Shown here piece by piece: positions 16,289-23,350 of a stretch of DNA of 64,000 bases. Position numbers and translations under genes: made by a program. The notes beneath the pieces are model-generated. The model made no database searches. It saw nothing but the letters and a program-made list of their open reading frames with translations, and was not told the DNA's origin. The stretch is from positions 62,001 to 126,000 of the forward strand of contig CANLHK010000001.1 of assembly GCA_947490615.1 (NCBI GenBank). The letters run 5' to 3'. Numbering within the stretch: position 1 is the stretch's first letter; the number at the start of each line of letters is the position of its first letter. Origin of the DNA: Planctomycetaceae bacterium. Its GTDB lineage: Bacteria; Planctomycetota; Phycisphaerae; Phycisphaerales; SM1A02.

Positions 16289-16735
16289 TCAGGCGATCTT
16301 GGCGACCGCGGTCTCCGCGATCTTCACCAACTCGTGGCGGGTCGACCACTTCTTCTCGGCAAGCACCAGCTGCATCGCCGTGCGATTGCCGCTGTTCACC
16401 ACCAAGGGACCCTGAAGGTTCGCGGTGAGCGACTGGTCGCGCTTGTTCACGATCACGAGCACCTGGGCATCCGCGATCTCGCGCAATCCGAGTTCGTCCA
16501 TCTGCTCTTTGCGAATGTTGGCTTGGAAGTCCGGCAGCCAGAGGGCTGGGTCGGTGACCACGAACGCGAGATCCGCGCTCTCGGTCGATTGCAGCCAGAA
16601 GAACACGCCGTTCTCGTCGGGCTGCAGCAAAGCGAACTTCTTGTAGCTCGAGAAGCCCAGCAATCCGCCGGGGAACTCGAGGGTGCGCGACTCGTCGATG
16701 TCGACAGGGCCAAAGCGCGTGGTCTGGATCAGCAT
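16289..16735 (-). CDS. fliW: Flagellar assembly factor FliW
   Basis: 148 residues from ATG 16735 (MLIQTTRFGPVDIDESRTLE), the family's normal length and start; the ORF-track start adds 26 residues. Typical blocks are 'FPGGLLGFSSYKKFALL', 'FFWLQSTESADLAFVVTDP' and 'NLQGPLVVNSGNRTAMQLVL'. FliW binds either CsrA or free flagellin: when flagellin accumulates it takes FliW, freeing CsrA to repress flagellin translation. Here fliW, csrA and a flagellin gene follow one another on one strand (gaps 105 and 28 bases), behind flgL. All elements of the partner switch are thus in one operon. Confidence 0.95.
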   Translation of the reverse strand: MLIQTTRFGPVDIDESRTLEFPGGLLGFSSYKKFALLQPDENGVFFWLQSTESADLAFVVTDPALWLPDFQANIRKEQMDELGLREIADAQVLVIVNKRDQSLTANLQGPLVVNSGNRTAMQLVLAEKKWSTRHELVKIAETAVAKIA

Positions 16736-16872
16736 GTCCTGTGCTCCATGCGGCCTTCCAATCCTTGGAGTCTGGCATCCATGCCAGTCGGGCTCCATCC
16801 CTGGTCCGATCAAAGGGGCCGTACCCTCGATCAGTGAACCGCGCTTCCGCGCGGGTTGTGTGCTGTGCTGTG

Positions 16873-18852
16873 CTAGCGAAGGTAGTCAAGGAGGCTCAGA
16901 TTCACTGCCTTGGCGGCTCCCGCGAGTCCTGCCTCCAGCTGTTGCTGAAGATTGGCAAATCGCGTCGCTGCCTGCGTGAAGTCGAGATCCTGAATACTCG
17001 ATCGCAACGCCATGTCCTGAATGCCGAGGTCTTCCTCGCGGACCGCCGACTCTGCGACGCGCCGCGAGCGGACTCCAACATCAGCACGCGCTTTCGCTGC
17101 GAGTGAGATGTCAGACTCCAATTTGCCAGTTGCAAACTCGATGCCACGCTGGTCGTTGCTCTGCAACGCCTCGCGCAAGGCAATGAGGTGCGAAAACACA
17201 CTGTCCACGGCAACAAGTGCGCGATCAGTGCCCACCAAACTTGCCGTGCTGCTGGTGCCCGCAATTCCCAGATCGGTCGCGGTCCCGCTGTTGTTGATGT
17301 CCGTGACAACGAGGGAAGCTCCGATGGTCGCATCGGTGAGTTCAATGCCGTTGCCCGTCGTGGTGAGAGAGGCGCTGAACTCTGCAGGCGTGATGCCTGC
17401 CGCCAGCGCAGCCGCATTGATCTGATCGAGGACATCTTGCACCGTGGCAGCGCCATCGATGTCGACTTCGAAAGTGCGCCCGTCCTTCACCGTCACGCGG
17501 AAGTCGCGGTCGGCGGCTGGATCGGGAAGACCCGTGAGTGGATCGACCGAACCATCGATCTGCGAGACGCCGCGACCCTCGTTGAAGTCCGCGAGCCGCG
17601 TGCCGCCGCTGAACGATCGGAGGCCGAGTTCACTGGCGGTAGTGCCGCCAATCTCCTCGATCGCCATCGTGGTGCCCGAGAGTTCATTGCGAATGTTGAG
17701 GCGAGTTCCATCTTCGGCGATCTCGACGCGCGCGCCGATTCCCGCACTGGTGACGGCGTTCTGGAAGTCCTGAATCGTCGTAAGCGCGCCAAGGTCGATG
17801 CGCCGCGTCTGACCGCCGTTCCTGAGCATGATTTCGCCGAGAGGCAGCGTCATGCCTGAGAGCGAGTCGAGTCGAGTCAGCGGCGTGATCTTCGGATCGA
17901 GATCCATGCCCGAGGTCGTCGCGCCGCCTGGATAGGTCCCTTGAAGGCCAAGGTCCCCCGCCGCGGTCGATGAGTTCGAATCGCGGATGATGACGCTGAT
18001 CCCCAAGGACGGCGTGATGGCGATGCGGTCCCCCGTGGCCGCGTCAATCCCCACGGTCGCGCCTGGGTCGGTCGCCTGAATGACCGTCGTGAGTGCGGTG
18101 AGGACATCCCCCACGGAGTCCGCATCGGACAGGTCGAGTTGCGAGACCGTCCCGTTCACATCGATTTCGATGACTCCAGCTCGGACGCCGTTTCCGTTGG
18201 CGCCGCGAAGTTCCGAGAGCCGCGTGGCTGCCACCATCGACGGATCGAGGTCACGCTCACCTTCGACGCGTCCTGAGAGCGCGCCGAAGGCAGCCTCTGC
18301 GCCGATCGTGACTCGCACATCCGAGGCCAAGCCGAGATCGCCAAGCATGCCCTCGCCACCGCCGATGTAGCGCACACCGCCGAGAAGCGAGGTAAAGGGT
18401 GCTTCGCTGTGACGATCCCCACCAAAGAAGTGAATCCCGCGAAGGTCGCGGTTGGCCACCGAAAGGAGCGAGTTGAGCATCGAGTCGATGACCGTGGCCT
18501 GGTTCTGCCGCGTCGCCTGGTCGCTGCCGACACCGATCTGAGAGAGCCCGATGCCGCGCGCCTCCTGCAAGAGGTCGCTCACATCGCCAATCGAGTTGTC
18601 GAGGGCGTTCAGCGTGGCGTCGGCCTGGCTGAGATTTCGCGTCCGCTGCTCACGCCGCTCGATCGCATCTTCCAAGACGCTCACCGTCGAAGCGCCGATG
18701 GCGTTCTCTGACGGCCGCGTGAATTCCTTTCCCGCAGCAAGCCGAACCTGGAGAAGCAGGAACTCGCGATTAGTCTTCTGAACACCCGACAGGGCAATTC
18801 TCGACGCTAGAGCATTCGGAACGCGCGCGAGGTTGGCAGGAATTGCACCCAT
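16873..18852 (-). CDS. flgL: Flagellar hook-filament junction protein FlgL (large form)
   Basis: 659 residues from ATG 18852 (MGAIPANLARVPNALASRIA), about twice the common FlgL length. FlgL forms the junction ring between hook and filament. The conserved N-terminal part is seen in 'LQVRLAAGKEFTRPSENAIGAST' and 'RNLSQADATLNALDNSIGDV'. The C-terminal helix 'EEDLGIQDMALRSSIQDLDF' then 'QAATRFANLQQQLEAGLAG' is canonical. The insertion (about 150-560) contains repeated beta modules of flagellin-hook-IN type, each ending near 'ATDLGIAGT' or 'AGDLGLQGT'. A sigma-54-type promoter lies 23 bases before the start, so this gene probably heads the flgL-fliW-csrA-flagellin operon. The longer ORF-track start runs through the promoter and is rejected. 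Confidence 0.92.
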   Translation of the reverse strand: MGAIPANLARVPNALASRIALSGVQKTNREFLLLQVRLAAGKEFTRPSENAIGASTVSVLEDAIERREQRTRNLSQADATLNALDNSIGDVSDLLQEARGIGLSQIGVGSDQATRQNQATVIDSMLNSLLSVANRDLRGIHFFGGDRHSEAPFTSLLGGVRYIGGGEGMLGDLGLASDVRVTIGAEAAFGALSGRVEGERDLDPSMVAATRLSELRGANGNGVRAGVIEIDVNGTVSQLDLSDADSVGDVLTALTTVIQATDPGATVGIDAATGDRIAITPSLGISVIIRDSNSSTAAGDLGLQGTYPGGATTSGMDLDPKITPLTRLDSLSGMTLPLGEIMLRNGGQTRRIDLGALTTIQDFQNAVTSAGIGARVEIAEDGTRLNIRNELSGTTMAIEEIGGTTASELGLRSFSGGTRLADFNEGRGVSQIDGSVDPLTGLPDPAADRDFRVTVKDGRTFEVDIDGAATVQDVLDQINAAALAAGITPAEFSASLTTTGNGIELTDATIGASLVVTDINNSGTATDLGIAGTSSTASLVGTDRALVAVDSVFSHLIALREALQSNDQRGIEFATGKLESDISLAAKARADVGVRSRRVAESAVREEDLGIQDMALRSSIQDLDFTQAATRFANLQQQLEAGLAGAAKAVNLSLLDYLR

Positions 18853-18874
18853 GGGAGGATCTCCAACCCAAGGG

Positions 18875-18890
18875 AGCAAGGGGTGTGCCG
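18875..18890 (-). promoter_or_regulatory. Sigma-54 (-24/-12) promoter of the flgL operon
   Basis: Minus-strand CGGCACACCCCTTGCT. It has GG and GC 10 bases apart and matches GGCAC-N5-TTGC of the RpoN consensus. The predicted transcript start is about 12 bases before the flgL ATG, which gives a very short leader that still includes the GGAG ribosome binding site. Confidence 0.65.
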
Positions 18891-19009
18891 CTCCGTAATC
18901 ACGGCGCCCATCGCCTCCAATTGATCCGCGGTCCGCGGAACCGGGTCTGAGAAACCAAATCACGGAGCGAAGTAGGGTGAAATCCCCCGAAGGGCTGCAT
19001 GGCGAAGCA

Positions 19010-19346
19010 GTTCTGTCGCACTTCCTAGTGAGTCCTTCCGGGCTTCGCCGCGAAAGCGGCACAGAGAATTCGAGCAGTGAGTTGAGAATGTGAGACCTGC
19101 AACCAAGCGATTCGTTCGGGGCAACAACCGGATCGCTTGGTGTGTGGGGTGTGCTGAGGTGGTTCAATCGATCGCTGGCTGCTAGTGGTGAGCCTTGTGG
19201 TCGAACCGCCTCAATGCCGCTCCAACGGGGGCTGGTCTCCGCTTGTGTCTTGGACGTGCGATCACGTCCCGTACGTCCTAGACAGAAGTCTCAACGACAC
19301 GCCGATTACATCGCGCCGACGAGCAATCGTCGGCGCGTCTGTTTTT
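19010..19346 (+). ncRNA. Candidate structured non-coding RNA, copy A
   Basis: No credible ORF. The + strand folds into a series of hairpins ending in an intrinsic terminator. These are GCCGC-GAAA-GCGGC (19047-19060, GNRA loop), CCAAGCGAT/ATCGCTTGG (19103-19140), the 11-bp stem TGAGGTGGTTC/GAACCGCCTCA (19155-19213), and GTCTTGGACGT/ACGTCCTAGAC with one T-T mismatch (19247-19283), which competes with a local GGACGTG/CACGTCC hairpin. Wobble pairs fit only the + strand. Copy B, 505 bases downstream, is collinear: the shared GTCGCACTTCC lies 297 and 293 bases before the two terminators, and a related TTGAGxATG block and a GCCTCA block follow at matching distances. The 5' end is uncertain and may be near 18950. 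No match to tmRNA, RNase P, 6S or SRP RNA is apparent. Confidence 0.55.
19312..19346 (+). terminator. Intrinsic terminator of RNA copy A
   Basis: Perfect 11-bp stem CGCGCCGACGA/TCGTCGGCGCG with a GCAA tetraloop, then TCTGTTTTT. It is closely similar to the 19813-19848 terminator. Confidence 0.88.
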
Positions 19347-19514
19347 GCATTGATTTGCATTGAGTGGAGGTCAGTGCTTCGACTTGATTCCCTTTGGGCG
19401 CCTGCAGTTACGACTGCCGCGCTCTCAAACTGCCGCAGTGGATCGGGCGTTGGCGCACCTGGAAAACTGCACAACTTTCAAAAAATCGGCGACGCTGCTT
19501 TGCGCGGAAACGGC

Positions 19515-19848
19515 GTTTCGTCGCACTTCCAATTGGTGGATGCAGCATTGCGGCCCTATGGCCGCACCAGGAGCTCGCAGGTTGTTTGAGCATGGGATGG
19601 CATGACTGTGGGTATCGCACTCTTCGATCCAACCGAGACGACCTGTGGATCGAGGGGAGTTTGGCGCGCGAGAATGGCTCAGAGGAAGCGACCGGCTTGC
19701 CGATCGCCTCACGAGAGTGACGCGTTGAGCTCAATGGGCGTTTCCGCACCGCGTGTCGTGACGCAGCTGTCGCGTTGTGCGTCGTGACATCGGGACAATC
19801 AATCCTCGAGGACCAAGCGCCGACGGCAACGTCGGCGCTTGGGTTTTT
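19515..19848 (+). ncRNA. Candidate structured non-coding RNA, copy B
   Basis: Second member of the tandem pair. It starts around the shared GTCGCACTTCC (19520-19530). Structural elements in order: GCGGCC-CTAT-GGCCGC (19550-19565), TCTTCGATCC/GGATCGAGGG with two U-G pairs (19621-19656), CGG-CTTG-CCG within GCGA/TCGC (about 19687-19710), and UGUCGUGACGCA/UGCGUCGUGACA with tandem G-U/U-G pairs (19754-19789), then the terminator. The wobble pairs can form only in + strand RNA. Sequence between elements has diverged from copy A while order and spacing are kept, which looks like duplication followed by structure-preserving drift. No ORF in it has a recognisable feature. Confidence 0.55.
19813..19848 (+). 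terminator. Intrinsic terminator of RNA copy B
   Basis: Perfect 13-bp stem CCAAGCGCCGACG/CGTCGGCGCTTGG with a GCAA loop (19813-19842), followed by GTTTTTGG. Core and loop are the same as in the copy A terminator. Confidence 0.88.
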
Positions 19849-19994
19849 GGGGTGGGCATCGTGCGCGCGGGAGCGGTGAGGCCAGTCTGCCGCTTCATGA
19901 GCGTGCCGCCGCAGCCGAACTGTCGAAGGAGCGAACTTGATCCTCCGACGAAACTCGGAAACCCACAGCGCCCGACTCCTAACCTCGCGGCGCT

Positions 19995-20645
19995 ATGTCG
20001 GACTACCTCTACATCGATCCTCGCGGACGCCGCTCGGGCCCCTTCTCGGAAGCTGAACTGAAGCTCCTCGCGAGCCGCGGGCTGCTTGAGACGGACGGCC
20101 ATGTTGAACTCGAAGGTCTCGGCAGCGTGTGGTCGGTGGGTGAGGTTCCGTGGCTGAGCCAGCGGCCTGCCGCTTCGGTCACGCAACCCACGACTCCCCC
20201 GCCGCCGCCGCCTGACGCGCCCGCGGCGCCCACGGCATCGGGAGCGCATCAGCCCACGCTCGAATCGCTCGACCACCGCTGCGCGGCCGCGTTTTCGATC
20301 CCTCCGCAGACCCCACAAGACGCCTTCGCGCGGGCCAGCAGTGCGACGCCCTCGCCGCTCGGCGCGCCTCTGCCAACTTCGAGTTGCTCGCGCGCGGTCT
20401 TTGTGATCCTCGCGATCCTCCCCGCGTGCATCGGACTCTTCGGTCTGCACAGCATCGTCGCTGGCTACACCCGTCGCGGCATCATCGCGCTGGTCTTGTC
20501 CATCGTCACCTGCTTCGGATGTTGCTGCATCGCGATCCCGCCCTGCGCGTGCTTGAGCGTTCCAGTGTGGATCGTGCTCTTCGTGCTCGCGATCTATGAC
20601 GCCTGCACGGTCAAGGTCGATGCGAAGGGTCGAGCCCTCAGCTAA
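19995..20645 (+). CDS. GYF-domain membrane protein with TM2-like C-terminus
   Basis: 216 residues. The N-terminal ~55 residues form a bacterial GYF_2-type domain (YIDPRGRRSGPFSEAELKLL, 'GSVWSVGEVPWL'), which usually binds proline-rich peptides. Next is a proline-rich linker with a run of six prolines (about 68-73), which could itself be a ligand. The C-terminal ~85 residues hold two hydrophobic segments ('VFVILAILPACIGLFGLHSI', 'IIALVLSIVTCFGCCCIAI...') with the loop 'GYTRRGIIALVLS' and the end 'WIVLFVLAIYDACTVK', resembling TM2-domain proteins. It converges on flgK with a 30-base gap. Function unknown. Confidence 0.75.
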   Translation: MSDYLYIDPRGRRSGPFSEAELKLLASRGLLETDGHVELEGLGSVWSVGEVPWLSQRPAASVTQPTTPPPPPPDAPAAPTASGAHQPTLESLDHRCAAAFSIPPQTPQDAFARASSATPSPLGAPLPTSSCSRAVFVILAILPACIGLFGLHSIVAGYTRRGIIALVLSIVTCFGCCCIAIPPCACLSVPVWIVLFVLAIYDACTVKVDAKGRALS

Positions 20646-20675
20646 GAGCGGCGCCAAGTCGCAGCGTCACTCCAC

Positions 20676-22376
20676 TCACACAATCGACAGGAGCGTCTGC
20701 AGCGTCTCGTCAATCGTGGCGATGTAACGCGCTGCAGCTTGGAACTGCCGCTGGTAGGCGAGCATGTTGATCGACTCTTCATCGATCGACACGCCGCTGG
20801 TGGCCTGAATCTGCGACTCGAGGTTTTCGCGCACGAGCATCGAGCTCTCGGCTTTGGTGTTGGCTGCCTCAGTGCGCACCGCGAGGTCGGTCGTGACGCT
20901 CTGCCAGAAGCCGCGCAAACTGCGGCCCGCGAGACTCTCGACGCCCACATCTTCCAATCCTGCGATGGCCAGAGCGCCAGTGTTGGAGCCAGGAATGTGG
21001 CCTTGTCCAGCAGCGAGCAATCGTGGATCGTCGACGAGCGCCTGGTTGATGGCGAGATCGGTCGCGTCGCTTCCACCAAAGAAACTGTTGATGCCAAGAG
21101 CCGCGAGCATCCCGCTCGAATCCTCGCTGAAGCTGACTTGGTAGCCGTTGGACGCATCAATGCGCAGTGCGCCGTCGGCCGTCACGCTGGAACTGCCCGT
21201 GCCTGACGGGAACGCAGCAGCGATGGTCGCGGAGAGCGCGTTGAGCGAAGTCGTCGCAGGATCAACGGCAATGAGCACGGTGGTGCGCTCGCCTGTCGAT
21301 TGGTTGGTGACATGCAACTCAAACGAGCCGTTCCTGATGTCAAAGGGAATCTCCGCAGCGTCGGCCGCGAGATTGGCCGTTGGATCGCGGACGGCATTGA
21401 GGCCCGTGACGCTGGAAAAGCCCCGCAAACCCTGGCCTTGCGAGTGAACGCGGTTCACCTGGAACGCGAGTTCGCGCGCAAGGGTGTCGAGGTCTTCAAT
21501 CGCAGGATCCACGGTGTCGGCGCGCTGACGGAAGAGTGCACCGATCTGGCCGCCATCAGGATTGAGCGTCGTGCCGTCGGCTTCAACGCGCAAGGAGAGC
21601 GCGGTGCCGTTGCCACTGGCTTCAGTGCGCAGCACGATGCCGCGCGACTCGCCTCCAAGGACGACAGGAATGGAGTTCACCAGCACATCGATGGCGCCGT
21701 TGGCCTGCTCGATGCAGCTCACGGGAATGAACTGGGAGATCTCGTCGATGAGAATGTCCCGCTGATCACGCAGCGCGTTGGCGTCGCCGCCTGTTCCGCC
21801 CTGCTCGGTCTCGACGATCTGGCGATTGACATCGGCAACCTGATCGAGCAATCCATCGACAGTACGAATCGTCGCGCCCAGCGCGCGGTCGATCTCGGTG
21901 CGGACCTTGGTGTGCTCGATGCGCAGCTCGCGAACCGCTGTGGCGAGGCCGCTTCCCTGCTGAATGACGACGGTTCGGACCGCTTCATCGGTGGGGTTGT
22001 TGGCCAGTTCGCTGAAGCTGTTGAAGAACGCGCTGAGACGGCTGGAAAGGTCCTGATCGGTGAGCTCGTTGCGGATCGTTTCGATCGCGTTGAGGAAGCG
22101 CTGGTCGACCTCTGCAGAGTTCTGATCGCTGATGGCGGAACGGGCGCGACCTTGCAGCGCGGTATCGACGGTGCGCTGAATGCGTGCGAGTTGCACACCT
22201 GTTCCGATGAATCCGCCGCGACCGATGAACTCAGGACGACTGGGCGACAGCCGTGCAACTTGCCGGTTGTAGCCAGGCGTCGCTGCGTTGGCCATGTTGT
22301 TGCCTGCGACCTGAATCGCGGCTTGCGACGCGAGAATCGCCGACTGTCCGATTTGAAGAGCGCCGTTGATGCTCAT
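20676..22376 (-). CDS. flgK: Flagellar hook-associated protein FlgK
   Basis: 566 residues, a normal length. HAP1 joins hook to filament together with FlgL. The N-terminus 'GQSAILASQAAIQVAGNNMANAATPGYNRQ' is the flagellar rod/hook family signature. 'LSSRLSAFFNSFSELANNPTDEAVR' and 'LRDQRDILIDEISQFIPV' are typical FlgK blocks. The C-terminus 'SSGVSIDEESINMLAYQRQFQAAARYIATIDETLQTLLSIV' type helix is diagnostic (read as SGVSIDEESINMLAYQRQF). It is the last gene of the flgI-flgJ-flgN-flgK unit, 60 bases after flgN. Confidence 0.96.
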   Translation of the reverse strand: MSINGALQIGQSAILASQAAIQVAGNNMANAATPGYNRQVARLSPSRPEFIGRGGFIGTGVQLARIQRTVDTALQGRARSAISDQNSAEVDQRFLNAIETIRNELTDQDLSSRLSAFFNSFSELANNPTDEAVRTVVIQQGSGLATAVRELRIEHTKVRTEIDRALGATIRTVDGLLDQVADVNRQIVETEQGGTGGDANALRDQRDILIDEISQFIPVSCIEQANGAIDVLVNSIPVVLGGESRGIVLRTEASGNGTALSLRVEADGTTLNPDGGQIGALFRQRADTVDPAIEDLDTLARELAFQVNRVHSQGQGLRGFSSVTGLNAVRDPTANLAADAAEIPFDIRNGSFELHVTNQSTGERTTVLIAVDPATTSLNALSATIAAAFPSGTGSSSVTADGALRIDASNGYQVSFSEDSSGMLAALGINSFFGGSDATDLAINQALVDDPRLLAAGQGHIPGSNTGALAIAGLEDVGVESLAGRSLRGFWQSVTTDLAVRTEAANTKAESSMLVRENLESQIQATSGVSIDEESINMLAYQRQFQAAARYIATIDETLQTLLSIV

Positions 22377-22436
22377 GGTTGCTCACTTCTAAGCGCTTGC
22401 ACGCTTCGACTCTGGAACACTTCGACTGCCCGCAGC

Positions 22437-23009
22437 TCAACTTCGAATGTCGAGGCTGGACACCACATTCGGTCCCATCGCAATAGCACCGCCGCGCGAA
22501 TACACCTTGGCGTGGGCGAGTGCGGAGTTCACGGTCTGCATGATTCCCGCCATGTGCGCGGAGAGCCGCTCACTGGCCTGACGAACCACGCTGGTCTCAC
22601 GCGCGGTGGATTCGATGACGGTGCGCAACTCACTGCGCACGAGATCGAGTTTGGCGCGTTCTGGCTCAGCGAGATGCGCGGCGACTTCACTGAGCGGCGA
22701 CTTTGCGGCGATGCCCAATCGCGCTGAGAGCGCTGCCGATTCGGCCACGCGAGCCTGTTCAACTGCTGCGAGTTTCTGCAGCAGCGCGCTTTCGCCTTTC
22801 TCAAGACGACGGAGCTCTTCGAAGTTCGCAGTGCGCACTGCCTCACGACGCGCGCGGACTCCCGTGAGAATCTGCGCGTGAATCAGGCGCGACGATTCGA
22901 GAATCTCAAGAAGTCGCATCGCCTGTGGACGCGTGGGCGTTGTTGCTGGCGCAGCTTGACGCTGCGGAGTTTGCAACGGCGACGAAGGAGATCCGTGCGG
23001 CTTATTCAT
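22437..23009 (-). CDS. flgN: FlgN-like flagellar export chaperone
   Basis: 190 residues, mostly helical. In well-studied systems FlgN binds FlgK and FlgL before export. Evidence is the central helical hairpin 'RLLEILESSRLIHAQILTGVRARREAVRTANFEELRRL', the 'ALLQKLAAVEQARV' segment and the end 'AHAKVYSRGGAIAM', which fits the family's 'xYxxxG' tail, plus the position directly before flgK. The gene overlaps the upstream flgJ-like gene by ATGA. The N-terminal ~30 residues are Pro/Thr/Gln-rich and probably disordered; an internal ATG at MRLLEI is an alternative start. Confidence 0.85.
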   Translation of the reverse strand: MNKPHGSPSSPLQTPQRQAAPATTPTRPQAMRLLEILESSRLIHAQILTGVRARREAVRTANFEELRRLEKGESALLQKLAAVEQARVAESAALSARLGIAAKSPLSEVAAHLAEPERAKLDLVRSELRTVIESTARETSVVRQASERLSAHMAGIMQTVNSALAHAKVYSRGGAIAMGPNVVSSLDIRS

Positions 23010-23350
23010 GGCTTGACCGCCTTTCCTTCGGGCCGAACACCCATCGAGCGCTCGAAGCGATCGGCGGTGCGCTCGACGAGTGCGAAGTTCGAACTCTCGA
23101 CAAGCTTGTCCGCAAGCATCGCGTCAAACATCGGGCGAAAGCGCCGTTCCGCGGTGCCTGGAGTGAACCCCTCTGCCGCAAAGCCGCCTTCGCGCAGCGC
23201 AGCGAACACGGGCTTCACTAGGCCTTCACTCACCAGCGTCTTGGCGGCTTCGCGCGCAAGACCACGCGTATCGCCGTGGCGCGCCCGAGCAGCAAGTCGC
23301 TCGTCAGGAGCCAGAACGCTCGACATGGCACTTGGAACGATCGTGCTCAT
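23006..23350 (-). CDS. flgJ: Rod-binding (FlgJ N-terminal type) protein
   Basis: 114 residues, corresponding to the rod-capping N-terminal domain of FlgJ only. 'AAKTLVSEGLVKPVFAALRE' and 'RRFRPMFDAMLADKLVESSNFALVERTADRF' match the domain. The peptidoglycan hydrolase domain found fused in gammaproteobacteria is absent, as in most other phyla, so a separate muralytic enzyme would be needed. It overlaps flgI by ATGA upstream and flgN by ATGA downstream. Confidence 0.88.
   Translation of the reverse strand: MSTIVPSAMSSVLAPDERLAARARHGDTRGLAREAAKTLVSEGLVKPVFAALREGGFAAEGFTPGTAERRFRPMFDAMLADKLVESSNFALVERTADRFERSMGVRPEGKAVKP

Noticed and set aside
19155-19213. tRNA-like 'GGTTCAATC' and GAACC segment
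   Set aside because: No acceptor stem, anticodon arm or CCA at the right distances; the pairing forms one long 11-bp stem instead.
19142-19605. Short ORFs (73-134 residues) in the flgL-GYF interval
   Set aside because: They cross the two intrinsic terminators and hairpins, have no Shine-Dalgarno sequence, no domain and unlikely composition; the RNA structure explains the region better.
21300-22727. 475-residue + strand ORF across flgK/flgN
   Set aside because: Antisense shadow; the flagellar genes on the minus strand are unambiguous and the ORF crosses their boundary.
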